Source: Pseudomonas siliginis
GTDB lineage: Bacteria > Pseudomonadota > Gammaproteobacteria > Pseudomonadales > Pseudomonadaceae
Direction: 5' to 3'
Assembly (NCBI RefSeq): GCF_019145195.1
Contig: NZ_JAHSTW010000009.1
Location: forward strand, 186,001 to 250,000
DNA length: 64,000 nucleotides
In this document: piece by piece, positions 26,630 through 35,411 of the stretch
Layout: every line of letters begins with the position of its first letter
How positions within the stretch are numbered: the stretch's first letter is position 1
Notes under the pieces: model-generated
What the model was told of the DNA's origin: nothing
The model's database searches: none
What the model saw: the letters and a program-made list of their open reading frames with translations, nothing else
Translations under genes and position numbers: made by a program

Positions 26630-28312
26630 TCAGATACGGAACTGCCCGACCAGCTTGCCCAACCGCTGCCCGAGCTCCGCCAGACTGCGCGACGTTTGCG
26701 CGCCCAGTTGGGTTTCATCGGCGACGCTGTCCACCGCCACGGCAATCTGATGCACGCTGCGGTTGATCTCTTCGGCCACCGCCGTCTGCTCTTCCGCTGC
26801 GCTGGCGATCTGCGCGTTCATCGAGTTGATCGTCGCGATCAACTGCGCCATGGCATCAAGCGATGCTCCGGCCTGATTGGCTTGCTGCGAAGTGCCGTCG
26901 CCGGCCTCGCTGGAACGGCGCATCGCTTCTACCGCTTGCTGCGTGCCCGCTTGCAAGCGGTCGATCATGCCCTGGATTTCCTGGGTGCTGATCTGCGTAC
27001 GGCTGGCCAGCGCGCGTACTTCGTCCGCAACCACCGCAAACCCGCGCCCGGCCTCACCGGCACGTGCCGCTTCGATCGCCGCATTGAGCGCCAGCAGGTT
27101 GGTCTGCTCGGCAATCGAACGGATCACGCCAAGGACGCCGACGATGGAACTGACGTCCTGCTGCAAGCTGTCCAGCGACACGCCGCTGGTGCGGATGTCG
27201 TCGACCAGCGCATGAATCTGTTTGATGCTGCCCGCCACTACGCGCTTGGCGCTCTGGCCTTCTTCGTCGGTCTGCTGAGCGGCGACGGCGGCGTTCTGTG
27301 CGCTCTTGGCGACTTCCTGGGCGGCGGCGGACATTTCGTTGATCGCCGTGGCGACCTGATCGGTTTCGTGGCGTTGACGCTCCATGGCCTGATCGGAACG
27401 CTGCGCCTGTTCCGAGACCTGGGTGACCAGCCCGGTCAGTTGCGTGGTCATTTCGGTGATCTGCCGCACCAGGCCGTGGATCTTGTCGACGAAGCGGTTG
27501 AACGAGCCGGCCAGTTCGCCGAGTTCGTCCTGACTGGTGATGTTCAGGCGCCGGGTCAGGTCGCCCTCGCCCGCCGCGATGTCGTCGAGGTTGGCTTTCA
27601 TAAGGGTCAGCGGGCGCAGAATGGTGTTGGCCAGCAGCATGCCCGCCGCCGCGATCACCAACAGCACCAGCACCGCAACGCCGACAATGCTCAGCACCAC
27701 GCCTTGCACGCGCTCCTGCACTTGCGCCTCGACCTGCGCCACTTGCGCTTCGATGCCGTCGAGGTTGACCGAAGTACCGACCGCCATGTCCCACTTCGGC
27801 AGGTATTCGGTGTAGCCGAGTTTCGGCACCAGCACCTTGGCGTTGCCCGGCAGCGGCGAGCTGTATTGCAGATAGTGAGTGCCGTCCTTGGCCACTTTGA
27901 CCAGGCCGAGGTTGACGTAGACGCCGTTCGGATCGCGGTTGTCCTTGAAGCTTTTGCCCACGCCATCGGGATCGTTGGCCTTGAACAGGCGCACGGTCTC
28001 GGAGTCGTAGCCGAAGAAGTAGCCGTCCTCGCCGTAGCGGATGCCCGAGAGCAATTTGATCGCCTGCGCCCGCGCCGCGTCGTCGCCCGGTGCGGCGGCG
28101 TCGTACAGCGGTTTAATCGTGGTCATGGCCACGGCGACGTAACTTTGCAGGGTGGCCTTGGCGTCGCTGAGCAGCCGCTCGCGGGTCTGTTCGACCTCCT
28201 TGCGCGCCTGTTCCTGGAGGATGAACAGCGTGGTCACGCTGATGACCAGCGCAAAGAGCAGCACCGGCAGAACGGCAAGGGACAGGACTTTAGCCTTGAG
28301 ACTCAGGCGCAT
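26630..28312 (-). CDS. Methyl-accepting chemotaxis protein with single Cache domain (CtpM-like)
   Basis: This 560-residue chemoreceptor has a first membrane helix at residues ~10-32, then a single-Cache periplasmic sensor (GEDGYFFGYDSETVRLFKAN...KVLVPKLGYTEYLPKWDM). A second helix lies near 205-228, followed by HAMP and a signalling domain with the hairpin tip (IRSIAEQTNLLALNAAIEAA). Size and neighbour order (Na+/H+ antiporter, second receptor, two-component system) match what I recall of P. aeruginosa PA2652, the malate receptor CtpM. Malate or a similar dicarboxylate is thus a fair guess for the ligand. The start follows from the N-terminal helix; the longer frame runs into the antiporter gene. 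Confidence 0.9.
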   Translation of the reverse strand: MRLSLKAKVLSLAVLPVLLFALVISVTTLFILQEQARKEVEQTRERLLSDAKATLQSYVAVAMTTIKPLYDAAAPGDDAARAQAIKLLSGIRYGEDGYFFGYDSETVRLFKANDPDGVGKSFKDNRDPNGVYVNLGLVKVAKDGTHYLQYSSPLPGNAKVLVPKLGYTEYLPKWDMAVGTSVNLDGIEAQVAQVEAQVQERVQGVVLSIVGVAVLVLLVIAAAGMLLANTILRPLTLMKANLDDIAAGEGDLTRRLNITSQDELGELAGSFNRFVDKIHGLVRQITEMTTQLTGLVTQVSEQAQRSDQAMERQRHETDQVATAINEMSAAAQEVAKSAQNAAVAAQQTDEEGQSAKRVVAGSIKQIHALVDDIRTSGVSLDSLQQDVSSIVGVLGVIRSIAEQTNLLALNAAIEAARAGEAGRGFAVVADEVRALASRTQISTQEIQGMIDRLQAGTQQAVEAMRRSSEAGDGTSQQANQAGASLDAMAQLIATINSMNAQIASAAEEQTAVAEEINRSVHQIAVAVDSVADETQLGAQTSRSLAELGQRLGKLVGQFRI

Positions 28313-28400
28313 CGGGGGACTCACTCTTTTGATTTTGTTGGCGTGGTTAAAGGCTTTAACGGCACGCCGGAGCAAAAGTTGAGTCCGGGAAATACCCAGT

Positions 28401-28494
28401 CCCCTGTGGGAGCGAGCCTGCTCGCGAAAGCGTTGGCTCAGCAACCTGTGTGTCGACTGACACGACGCCTTCGCGAGCAGGCTCGCTCCCACAT
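28401..28494. repeat. Paired REP (GAGCGAGCCTGCTCGCGAA class)
   Basis: Two inverted GAGCGAGCCTGCTCGCGAA copies flank ~50 bases between the antiporter and the chemoreceptor downstream of it. Confidence 0.9.
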
Positions 28495-28512
28495 TGGGCA
28501 ATTGTGGATTTT

Positions 28513-29829
28513 TTACAGAACCATCGCCGCCACCCAGCCAAACACCAGCAGCGGCAGGTTGTAGTGCAGGAAGGTCGGTACGACGGTGTCCCAGATGTGG
28601 TGATGCTGGCCGTCGATGTTCAGGCCGGAGGTCGGGCCGAGGGTCGAGTCCGAGGCCGGCGAACCGGCATCGCCCAGTGCACCGGCAGTGCCAACGATGC
28701 AGACGATGGCGATCGGGCTGAAGCCCAGTTGCACGCACAACGGCACGAAAATCGCTGCGAGAATCGGCACGGTGGAAAACGACGAACCGATGCCCATGGT
28801 CACCAGCAAGCCCACCAGCAGCATCAACAAAGCCCCGACGCCTTTGCTGTGATTAATCCAGGCTGCAGACGATTCGACCAGCGTCTGCACCTGCCCGGTG
28901 GCCTTCATCACTTCGGCAAAGCCTGAGGCGGCGATCATGATGAAGCCGATCATCGCCATCATCTTCATGCCTTCGGTGAACAGATCATCGGTCTCGCGCC
29001 ATTTGACGATGCCCGACACCGAGAAAATCAGGAACCCGACCAGAGCGCCGATAATCATCGAGTCCAGCAGCAACTGCACCACGAATGCCGAAGCAATGGC
29101 CACACCGGCGATCATCAGGCTCAGCGGGTTGTAGTGCACCGCCGTCTGCTCGACCTGTTCGATTTTGGCCAGGTCATAAACGCGCTTCTTACGGTAGCTG
29201 ATGAACGCGATCGCCAGGCCGAAAACCATGCCCAGCGCCGGGATACCCATGGCGTGGGTGACATTGATGCCGCTGATGTCGACGCCGCTGCGGGCGACGT
29301 TGGCCAGCAGGATTTCGTTGAGGAAGATGTTGCCGAAGCCCACCGGCAGAAACATGTACGGGGTGATCAGGCCGAAGGTCATGACACAGGCGATCAAACG
29401 GCGATCGAGTTGCAGCTTGGTCAGTACGTATAGAAGTGGCGGCACCAGCAGCGGAATGAATGCGATGTGGATCGGCAGGATGTTCTGCGAGGCAATCGCC
29501 ACCACCCACAGCAGCCCGATCAGCAGCCATTTGACGTTACCGCCGCCGGTTGCATGCTGCCGATCCACCATGGCCAGGGCCTTGTCGGCCAGCGCATGGG
29601 CCAGGCCCGACTTGGCGATTGCCACGGCGAAAGCGCCGAGCAAGGCGTAGGACAACGCCACGGTCGCGCCGCCGCCCAGACCGCTGTTGAACGCCTTGAG
29701 TGTTGCGTCGATGCCCAGACCGCCGGTCAGGCCACCGACCAGCGCCCCGACGATCAGCGCGATCACCACATGCACGCGCGACAGGCTGAGGATCAGCATG
29801 ACGCCGACGGCTGCTATGACTGCATTCAT
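28513..29829 (-). CDS. Na+/H+ antiporter family transporter
   Basis: This 438-residue inner-membrane protein has about eleven hydrophobic helices. It contains LPIHIAFIPLLVPPLL, GDAGSPASDSTLGPTSGL and repeated GIGSSFSTVPIL-type segments that I associate with the NhaC-like / Na+/H+ antiporter family (PF03553/PF13726 type). The precise cargo is uncertain; related proteins may carry organic acids. It lies upstream of the CtpM-like receptor, which would fit uptake and chemotaxis for the same compound, as in the P. aeruginosa PA2652-PA2653 order. Confidence 0.8.
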   Translation of the reverse strand: MNAVIAAVGVMLILSLSRVHVVIALIVGALVGGLTGGLGIDATLKAFNSGLGGGATVALSYALLGAFAVAIAKSGLAHALADKALAMVDRQHATGGGNVKWLLIGLLWVVAIASQNILPIHIAFIPLLVPPLLYVLTKLQLDRRLIACVMTFGLITPYMFLPVGFGNIFLNEILLANVARSGVDISGINVTHAMGIPALGMVFGLAIAFISYRKKRVYDLAKIEQVEQTAVHYNPLSLMIAGVAIASAFVVQLLLDSMIIGALVGFLIFSVSGIVKWRETDDLFTEGMKMMAMIGFIMIAASGFAEVMKATGQVQTLVESSAAWINHSKGVGALLMLLVGLLVTMGIGSSFSTVPILAAIFVPLCVQLGFSPIAIVCIVGTAGALGDAGSPASDSTLGPTSGLNIDGQHHHIWDTVVPTFLHYNLPLLVFGWVAAMVL

Positions 29830-29964
29830 TTCACTACCTCAAAAAACACTGCGGGTGAAAACACACCGCCAGACAGGATGAGTCCGCCCGGGGTTGGCCG
29901 GCGGATGTGTACAGAGGGTCTTGTTAGAGGGCGCGCACTGTGCCGCAGAGTGGCGGCGGTGTCA

Positions 29965-30090
29965 AAGCCCTGTGGCGAGGGGATTTATCCCCGTTGGGTG
30001 GCGAAGCCGCCCCCGGCAAACTTCAAAACAACCCTATACGCAGGTGTCACGACTGCTTCGCAGCCGAACGGGGATAAATCCCCTCGCCAC
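29965..30090. repeat. Paired REP of GGCGAGGGGATTTATCCCC class
   Basis: CCTGTGGCGAGGGGATTTATCCCCGTT at the left faces AACGGGGATAAATCCCCTCGCCACAGG at the right, with ~65 bases between. It occupies most of the 410-base divergent gap between the antiporter and the second chemoreceptor. Confidence 0.9.
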
Positions 30091-30133
30091 AGGACTACAG
30101 GACTACAGGACTACAGGACCACAGGACCACAGG
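30091..30133. repeat. 8-bp tandem repeat, five units
   Basis: Three AGGACTAC units are followed by two AGGACCAC units and a trailing AGG, joined directly to the right arm of the REP. It looks like a slippage product of the CACAGG edge of the REP. Confidence 0.9.
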
Positions 30134-30239
30134 CCCCGCATGCGGCAATCGGTCATATTGCGCTCACGGCATAAAGAAAGCCGAAACGCGGCCGCTACAG
30201 TGCAAAGTCTCAGATATTTATCGGATAAGGATGTTTTCC

Positions 30240-32387
30240 ATGTCGCTCAGACAACTTTCCATCCAATGGAAAATCACCCTGCTCGCCGGCCTCTGCCTGG
30301 CCGGTATCGTGACCCTGTTGGTCGGTCTTTCGCTGTATCGCATGGAACACAGCTCGGCGCTGGTCAAGGCCTCGAGCATGGAGATGCTCACCGAGTCGGC
30401 GCAGGCGCGGATCGAGTCGCAAGGTGAAGTGCAGGCCGCCGGCATTCGTCAGCAGTTCATGGACGCCTATCAGTACGGCCACGGTTTCTCGCGGCAGGTA
30501 CTGTTTTTGCGTGAGCAGGCCGAGAAGCGCTTTCTCGATGCCTTCGATCTGCGCGAGGACATGACCCGTCAGGTCAAATCCGCGCTGCAAGCCAACCCGG
30601 ACCTGCTCGGCCTGTCGCTGGTGTTCGAAGCCAACACGCTGGACGGCAAGGACGAACTGTTCGCCGATCAGGCTGAGCTGGGCAGCAACGACAAGGGCCG
30701 TTTTGCCCTGTACTGGTCGCAGCCGACCCCGGGCAAAGTCACTTCGATGGCGCTGCCGGAAAGCGACATGAGCGACACCAGCACCGGCCCCAGCGGTCAG
30801 GCCGCCAACGCCTGGTTCACCTGCCCGCGCACCACGCTTAAACCCTGCGTGATCGAGCCGTACTTCTATGTCATCGACGGCCACAAAGTGCTGATGACCA
30901 GCATCGTCTTCCCGCTGCAGGTCAACGGCAAAGTCATCGCCTCGCTGTCGGTCGACATCAACCTCAACAGCCTGCAAGCGATCAGCCAGAACGCCAGCCG
31001 CAAGCTTTACGACGGTCAGACCGCCGTCAGTATCGTCAGCCCCGCCGGCCTGCTCGCCGGTTACAGCCCGGATGCCGGCAAACTCAGCCAGCGTCTGGAT
31101 GCGGTGGATCAGGCCAGCGGCAGTGAGTTGCTGCGCTTGCTCGCCTCAAGCACTGGCGTGAGCAGCCTGCACAGCAACGGCCAGTTGAAAGTGCTGTCGC
31201 CGTTCCAGCCGATTCCCGACGGACCGGCATGGGGCGTGTTGCTCGATGTGCCGGAGAAAGTCCTGGTCAGCCGCGCCGAAGCGCTCAAGCAGCAACTGGA
31301 TGCGAGCAATACCTCAGGCACGCTGATCGAACTGAGCCTGGGCCTGTTCGCCGCGCTGATCGGTCTGTTGCTGGTGTGGCTGATGGCGCGCAGCGTGACC
31401 AAGCCGATCCTCGGTGTGGCGCACATGCTTGAAGACATCGCCAGCGGCGAAGGCGACCTGACCCGGCGTCTGGCCTATGACAAGCAGGACGAACTGGGCC
31501 AATTGGCCGGTTGGTTCAACAAGTTCCTCGACAAATTGCAGCCGATCATTGCCGAGGTTAAACGCTCGGTGCAGGACGCGCGCAACACCGCTGACCAGTC
31601 TTCGGCCATCGCCACTCAGACCAGCGCCGGCATGGAGCAGCAATATCGTCAGGTCGATCAGGTCGCCACCGCGTCCCACGAAATGAGCGCCACTGCCCAG
31701 GACGTTGCACGCAGCGCCGCGCAGGCCGCCGAAGCGGCCAAGGACGCCGACCGCGCCACCCGTCAGGGCCTGACCGTGATCGACCGCACCACCGCAAGCA
31801 TCGACACCCTCGCCGCCGACATGAGCGCAGCGATGGTTCAGGTCGAAGGGCTGGCTGCGAACAGCGAGAAGATCGGCACGGTGCTGGAAACCATCCGCGC
31901 CATCGCCGAGCAGACCAACCTGCTCGCACTCAACGCCGCCATCGAAGCCGCCCGCGCCGGTGAAGCCGGACGCGGTTTTGCTGTGGTCGCCGATGAAGTG
32001 CGCAACCTCGCCCGCCGCACTCAGGAGTCGGTGGAAGAAACCCGCCAGGTCATCGAGCAATTGCAGAACGGCACGCAGGAAGTGGTCGGTTCGATGGGCA
32101 ACAGCCATCGTCAGGCTCAGGGCAGCGTTGAGCAGGTTGGCCAGGCTGTCACGGCGTTGCGGCAGATCGGCGATGCGGTGACGGTGATCAGCGACATGAA
32201 CCTGCAGATCGCCAGCGCTGCCGAAGAACAAAGCGCGGTGGCTGAGGAGATCAATAACAACGTGGCGACGATTCGCGATGTGACCGAATCGCTGTCCGGG
32301 CAGGCGAACGAGTCGGCGCGGGTCAGTCAGTCACTCAACAGCCTGGCGAATCAGCAGCAGCGGTTGATGGATCAGTTCCGGGTCTAG
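30240..32387 (+). CDS. Methyl-accepting chemotaxis protein with double Cache domain (TlpQ-like)
   Basis: This 715-residue chemoreceptor has a first membrane helix at ~12-32, a ~310-residue dCache periplasmic sensor (residues ~40-360), a second helix near 365-388, then HAMP and a signalling domain with EQTNLLALNAAIEAARAGEAGRGFAVVADEVRNLA at its tip. AAGGA lies eight bases before the ATG at 30240, so this start is preferred over the ATG three codons earlier. Length, neighbours and dCache type agree with my memory of P. aeruginosa TlpQ (PA2654), a histamine/polyamine receptor. Ligand specificity here is inferred only by that synteny. Confidence 0.9.
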   Translation: MSLRQLSIQWKITLLAGLCLAGIVTLLVGLSLYRMEHSSALVKASSMEMLTESAQARIESQGEVQAAGIRQQFMDAYQYGHGFSRQVLFLREQAEKRFLDAFDLREDMTRQVKSALQANPDLLGLSLVFEANTLDGKDELFADQAELGSNDKGRFALYWSQPTPGKVTSMALPESDMSDTSTGPSGQAANAWFTCPRTTLKPCVIEPYFYVIDGHKVLMTSIVFPLQVNGKVIASLSVDINLNSLQAISQNASRKLYDGQTAVSIVSPAGLLAGYSPDAGKLSQRLDAVDQASGSELLRLLASSTGVSSLHSNGQLKVLSPFQPIPDGPAWGVLLDVPEKVLVSRAEALKQQLDASNTSGTLIELSLGLFAALIGLLLVWLMARSVTKPILGVAHMLEDIASGEGDLTRRLAYDKQDELGQLAGWFNKFLDKLQPIIAEVKRSVQDARNTADQSSAIATQTSAGMEQQYRQVDQVATASHEMSATAQDVARSAAQAAEAAKDADRATRQGLTVIDRTTASIDTLAADMSAAMVQVEGLAANSEKIGTVLETIRAIAEQTNLLALNAAIEAARAGEAGRGFAVVADEVRNLARRTQESVEETRQVIEQLQNGTQEVVGSMGNSHRQAQGSVEQVGQAVTALRQIGDAVTVISDMNLQIASAAEEQSAVAEEINNNVATIRDVTESLSGQANESARVSQSLNSLANQQQRLMDQFRV

Positions 32388-32406
32388 AATCCACCGCAAA
32401 ACCCAA

Positions 32407-32498
32407 TGTGGGAGCGAGCCTGCTCGCGAAAGCGTCGTGTCAGTCAGCGAACATTTATCTGACAGATTGCATTCGCGAGCAGGCTCGCTCCCACAGGG
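32407..32498. repeat. Paired REP (GAGCGAGCCTGCTCGCGAA class)
   Basis: Two inverted GAGCGAGCCTGCTCGCGAA copies flank ~45 bases between the convergent TlpQ-like receptor and the histidine kinase. Confidence 0.9.
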
Positions 32499-32518
32499 GA
32501 TGTAGGGTGTTTTGGCAA

Positions 32519-33832
32519 TTAGCGCTTAGGCAGTTCAATCACCACTTTCAACCCGCCCCACTCGCTTTCGCCCAGCACCAGCAAGCCCCCCCACGTATCG
32601 ACGATATCCCGCACGATCCCAAGGCCGAGCCCATGCCCGTGGGTCTGCTCATCCAGCCGCGTGCCACGGCTGAACACCTGAGACCGCTGCTCTTCGGGAA
32701 TCCCCGGGCCGTCATCTTCCACGCTCAGGGCGAAGCCGTCAGACCGTTCGATCACACCCAAGCGCACCTCGGCATCCGCCCATTTGCAGGCGTTGTCGAG
32801 CAGGTTGCCGAGCAGTTCGAGCAAGTCCTCACGGTCCCACGGCAGCTGCAAACCCGATGGTGCGACGTAGCTCAAGGCCAGATGCTCGCCGTGAATCATG
32901 TTCAGCGTCGCCAGCAACCCCGGCAACTCGGCATCGCAATCAAACAACGCGCCGGGCAGCGCATCCCCCGACAACCGCGCGCGATTGAGTTCGCGATTGA
33001 GGCGCTGCTGCACCTGCTCCAATTGCTCCTTGAGAATCCTGCGCAGCTCGGGATGGTCATCGAGCTTGTCGCTGGAGGCCAGGCTGAGCAGCACCGCCAG
33101 CGGGGTTTTCAGCGCGTGGCCAAGGTTGCCCAAGGCATTGCGCGAGCGTTTGAGGCTGTCTTCGGTGTGGGCGAGCAAATGGTTGATCTGCGCCACTAGC
33201 GGCTCCAATTCCACCGGCACCTGATCGTCGAGTTGCGAGCGCTGGCCCTGTTGCAACTGAGCGATCTGCTCGCGCGCGCGTTCCAGCGGTTTCAGCGCGC
33301 GGCGTACGGTCAGGCGTTGCAGGAACAGGATCAGCAGCAACGCCGCCAGCCCCAGGCCGAGGCCGATCTGGCGCATGCGCTGGAAGCTGTCGCTGACCGG
33401 CGTGTAATCCTGGGCGACGCTGATCGAGATCGATTGACCCAGGCGTCGATAGTCCGAGCGCAGTATCAGCAAGCGTTGCCCGCCCGGGCCCAGTTGCAGG
33501 TTGCTGTGCAGCCCCGGATGTTGCAGCAGCGGCAGTTCCTGATCCCACAGCGAGCGCGAACGCCAGTGGCTGTCGGAAAAATCGATGCGAAAGTAATGCC
33601 CGGAAAATGGCCGCTGATAGGCCGGCGACAGATGCCGCTCATCGAGTTGCAGACCTTGCGGGCCGCGCACCAGCGCTACCAGCAGGCTCTCGCTGTCGTT
33701 GCGCAGGCCGGCTTCGAGGTAGCGCTGCAAACCGACTTCGAACAACCACAGGCTGGTTTGCGCCAGTACCAGACCGACGACCACCATCACACTGATCAAA
33801 CCCAGGCTCAAACGGCGCTGGATTGATCTCAT
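32519..33832 (-). CDS. Sensor histidine kinase (BqsS/CarS-like)
   Basis: This 437-residue kinase has helix 1 at ~8-30, a ~120-residue periplasmic sensor, helix 2 at ~156-172, HAMP, and the H-box GNLGHALKTPLAV with phospho-acceptor H239. The N-box LLGNLLDNACKWA and G-boxes VEDDGPGIP and HGHGLGLGI follow. It overlaps the response-regulator gene by ATGA. Position next to the TlpQ-like receptor and two PepSY proteins matches P. aeruginosa PA2656 (BqsS/CarS), reported to respond to ferrous iron or calcium. I do not see an RExxE iron motif in the periplasmic part, so the signal may differ. Confidence 0.9.
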   Translation of the reverse strand: MRSIQRRLSLGLISVMVVVGLVLAQTSLWLFEVGLQRYLEAGLRNDSESLLVALVRGPQGLQLDERHLSPAYQRPFSGHYFRIDFSDSHWRSRSLWDQELPLLQHPGLHSNLQLGPGGQRLLILRSDYRRLGQSISISVAQDYTPVSDSFQRMRQIGLGLGLAALLLILFLQRLTVRRALKPLERAREQIAQLQQGQRSQLDDQVPVELEPLVAQINHLLAHTEDSLKRSRNALGNLGHALKTPLAVLLSLASSDKLDDHPELRRILKEQLEQVQQRLNRELNRARLSGDALPGALFDCDAELPGLLATLNMIHGEHLALSYVAPSGLQLPWDREDLLELLGNLLDNACKWADAEVRLGVIERSDGFALSVEDDGPGIPEEQRSQVFSRGTRLDEQTHGHGLGLGIVRDIVDTWGGLLVLGESEWGGLKVVIELPKR

Positions 33833-34497
33833 GAAGCTTGCCCGCCGAACAGGTAACCCTGGCCGCGACGGGTTTCGATCACGCTTTTGCCGAGCTTGCG
33901 CCGCAGGTGATTGACGTGGACTTCGAGGACGTTGGAGTCGCGCTCGGTCTCACCGTCGTAGAGGTGTTCGGCGAGGTGGCTTTTCGAGAGGATCTGTTCG
34001 GGGTGCAGCATGAAATAGCGCAGCAGACGGAATTCAGCGGCGGTCAGCTGAATGTCGGCGCCGTCGCGAACCACGCACTGGCGACCTTCGTCCAGATGCA
34101 GGCCGGCGGCTTGCAGGGTCGGCTGGTTGGCCTGGCCCTTGGAGCGGCGCAACAGTGACTGAATGCGCAGGTACAGCTCTTCCGGGTGGAACGGTTTGGT
34201 CAGGTAATCGTCAGCGCCGGCCTTCAGCCCTTCGATGCGCTCGGCCCAGGAATCACGCGCGGTGAGGATCAGCACCGGAATCGCCAGGCCGGCCGCGCGC
34301 CACTGCGCCAACACGTCCAGCCCCGGCACGCCGGGCAGGCCGAGGTCGAGGATGATCAGGTCATAGGGCTCGCTGCTGCCCTGATACACCGCGTCACGAC
34401 CATCGGCCAGCCAATCCACTGCGTAGCCTTGGCGTTGCAGGCCGGCGAGCAGTTCGTCGGCCAGCGGTACGTGGTCTTCCACCAGAAGCAAACGCAT
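33829..34497 (-). CDS. OmpR-family response regulator (BqsR/CarR-like)
   Basis: This 222-residue regulator has a receiver domain with phospho-acceptor D51 (LIILDLGLPG), acidic pair E7/D8, and K near 103 (DDYLTKPF). The winged-helix DNA-binding domain carries LTAAEFRLLRYFMLHPEQILSK and VHVNHLRRKLG. It is the middle of an operon PepSY-PepSY-regulator-kinase and is coupled to the kinase by ATGA. By synteny it corresponds to P. aeruginosa PA2657. Confidence 0.93.
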   Translation of the reverse strand: MRLLLVEDHVPLADELLAGLQRQGYAVDWLADGRDAVYQGSSEPYDLIILDLGLPGVPGLDVLAQWRAAGLAIPVLILTARDSWAERIEGLKAGADDYLTKPFHPEELYLRIQSLLRRSKGQANQPTLQAAGLHLDEGRQCVVRDGADIQLTAAEFRLLRYFMLHPEQILSKSHLAEHLYDGETERDSNVLEVHVNHLRRKLGKSVIETRRGQGYLFGGQAS

Positions 34498-34500
34498 CGA

Positions 34501-34812
34501 TCAATCTTCCTTGTCTTTGACTAACTCGCCGGTATCGGCCTTCAGGTGCAGCTCGCGCGCCACGCCCTCGACCGTCAGCAATTCGACTTCGTAAATGTAC
34601 ACGTCGTGTTTTTCTTCCAGCTCGACTTCCAGCAGCTTGGCGCCGGGGTAGCGATCCATGGCCTGCTGCAGCACTTGCTCCAGCGGCAGGATCACGCCAT
34701 CGCGACGCAGGGCCAGCGCCTCGTCCTGATCGAGGTCGCGAGCCATGGCCGTGCTGCACAACAACACCAGCGCCAGCGCCGTCAGGCGGGTGGCGCGACT
34801 ATTCAGCTTCAT
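34501..34812 (-). CDS. Periplasmic PepSY-domain protein, second of a pair
   Basis: This 103-residue protein has a signal peptide ending TAMA-RD, then one PepSY domain (EALALRRDGVILPLEQVLQQAMDRYPG...HLKADTGELV). Its ATG overlaps the TAA of the upstream PepSY gene by one base, and the regulator starts three bases after its stop. Such proteins often modulate sensors or proteases in the periplasm. Proximity to the kinase suggests an accessory sensing role, which is inference. Confidence 0.85.
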   Translation of the reverse strand: MKLNSRATRLTALALVLLCSTAMARDLDQDEALALRRDGVILPLEQVLQQAMDRYPGAKLLEVELEEKHDVYIYEVELLTVEGVARELHLKADTGELVKDKED

Positions 34813-35120
34813 TACGTATCCTGATGATCCCTGAGCACTTCACCATCGACCGCGTTCAACTCCAGATCCCACTTCAGCCCTTTCGGGTCGCGCAGTTCGA
34901 TCTGGTAAATGAACTTGCCGTACTCTTCCTCCAGCTCGGTCTCGGTGATTTCCGAACCGGGGTGTTTTTCCAGCGCGATGGCGTTGAGCTTCTCGAAGGA
35001 GACGATAGTACCAGCGTCGCGCAAACGAAGCGCCTCGTCAGGTCCGAGATCGCGCGCCAGCGCAGTGTTGGCGCCAAGGCCGAGGATCGAGGCAGTGGTC
35101 AGGGCAGTCAGGGTTTTCAT
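34812..35120 (-). CDS. Periplasmic PepSY-domain protein, first of the sensor operon
   Basis: This 102-residue paralogue of the next gene has a signal peptide ending TALA-RD and a PepSY domain (EALRLRDAGTIVSFEKLNAIALEKHPG...ELNAVDGEVLRD). It is the promoter-proximal gene of the four-gene operon ending with the histidine kinase. The two PepSY proteins share about a third of their residues, pointing to an old tandem duplication. Confidence 0.85.
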   Translation of the reverse strand: MKTLTALTTASILGLGANTALARDLGPDEALRLRDAGTIVSFEKLNAIALEKHPGSEITETELEEEYGKFIYQIELRDPKGLKWDLELNAVDGEVLRDHQDT

Positions 35121-35225
35121 GGATGTCTCCGAATTCTTATATGTTGCTTACGGTGGGCACCATAGCGGGGTCAACTTAACTGAAACTGAATGGCCATCAT
35201 TGTGCCCCATTGCTGGCAAGGTCCC

Positions 35226-35315
35226 CTGTGGGAGCGAGCCTGCTCGCGAAGGCGCAGTGTCAGCTGCAACGATGTTTCTGACCCACCGCTTTCGCGAGCA
35301 GGCTCGCTCCCACAC
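35226..35315. repeat. Paired REP (GAGCGAGCCTGCTCGCGAA class)
   Basis: Two inverted GAGCGAGCCTGCTCGCGAA copies flank ~45 bases in the divergent gap between the PepSY operon and the patatin-like gene. Confidence 0.9.
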
Positions 35316-35411
35316 TGGTTTGCGTCTGCCCCCCTTGTGGGGCAGGCTCACTCCTACATGGGCCTGCAACATGTGCTTATAATCGCCAGCTTGCTAACGA
35401 TCGAGACCGGT

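Noticed and set aside
26609..28564. 651-codon plus-strand frame opposite the CtpM-like chemoreceptor
   Set aside because: Antisense shadow containing REP sequence at both ends.
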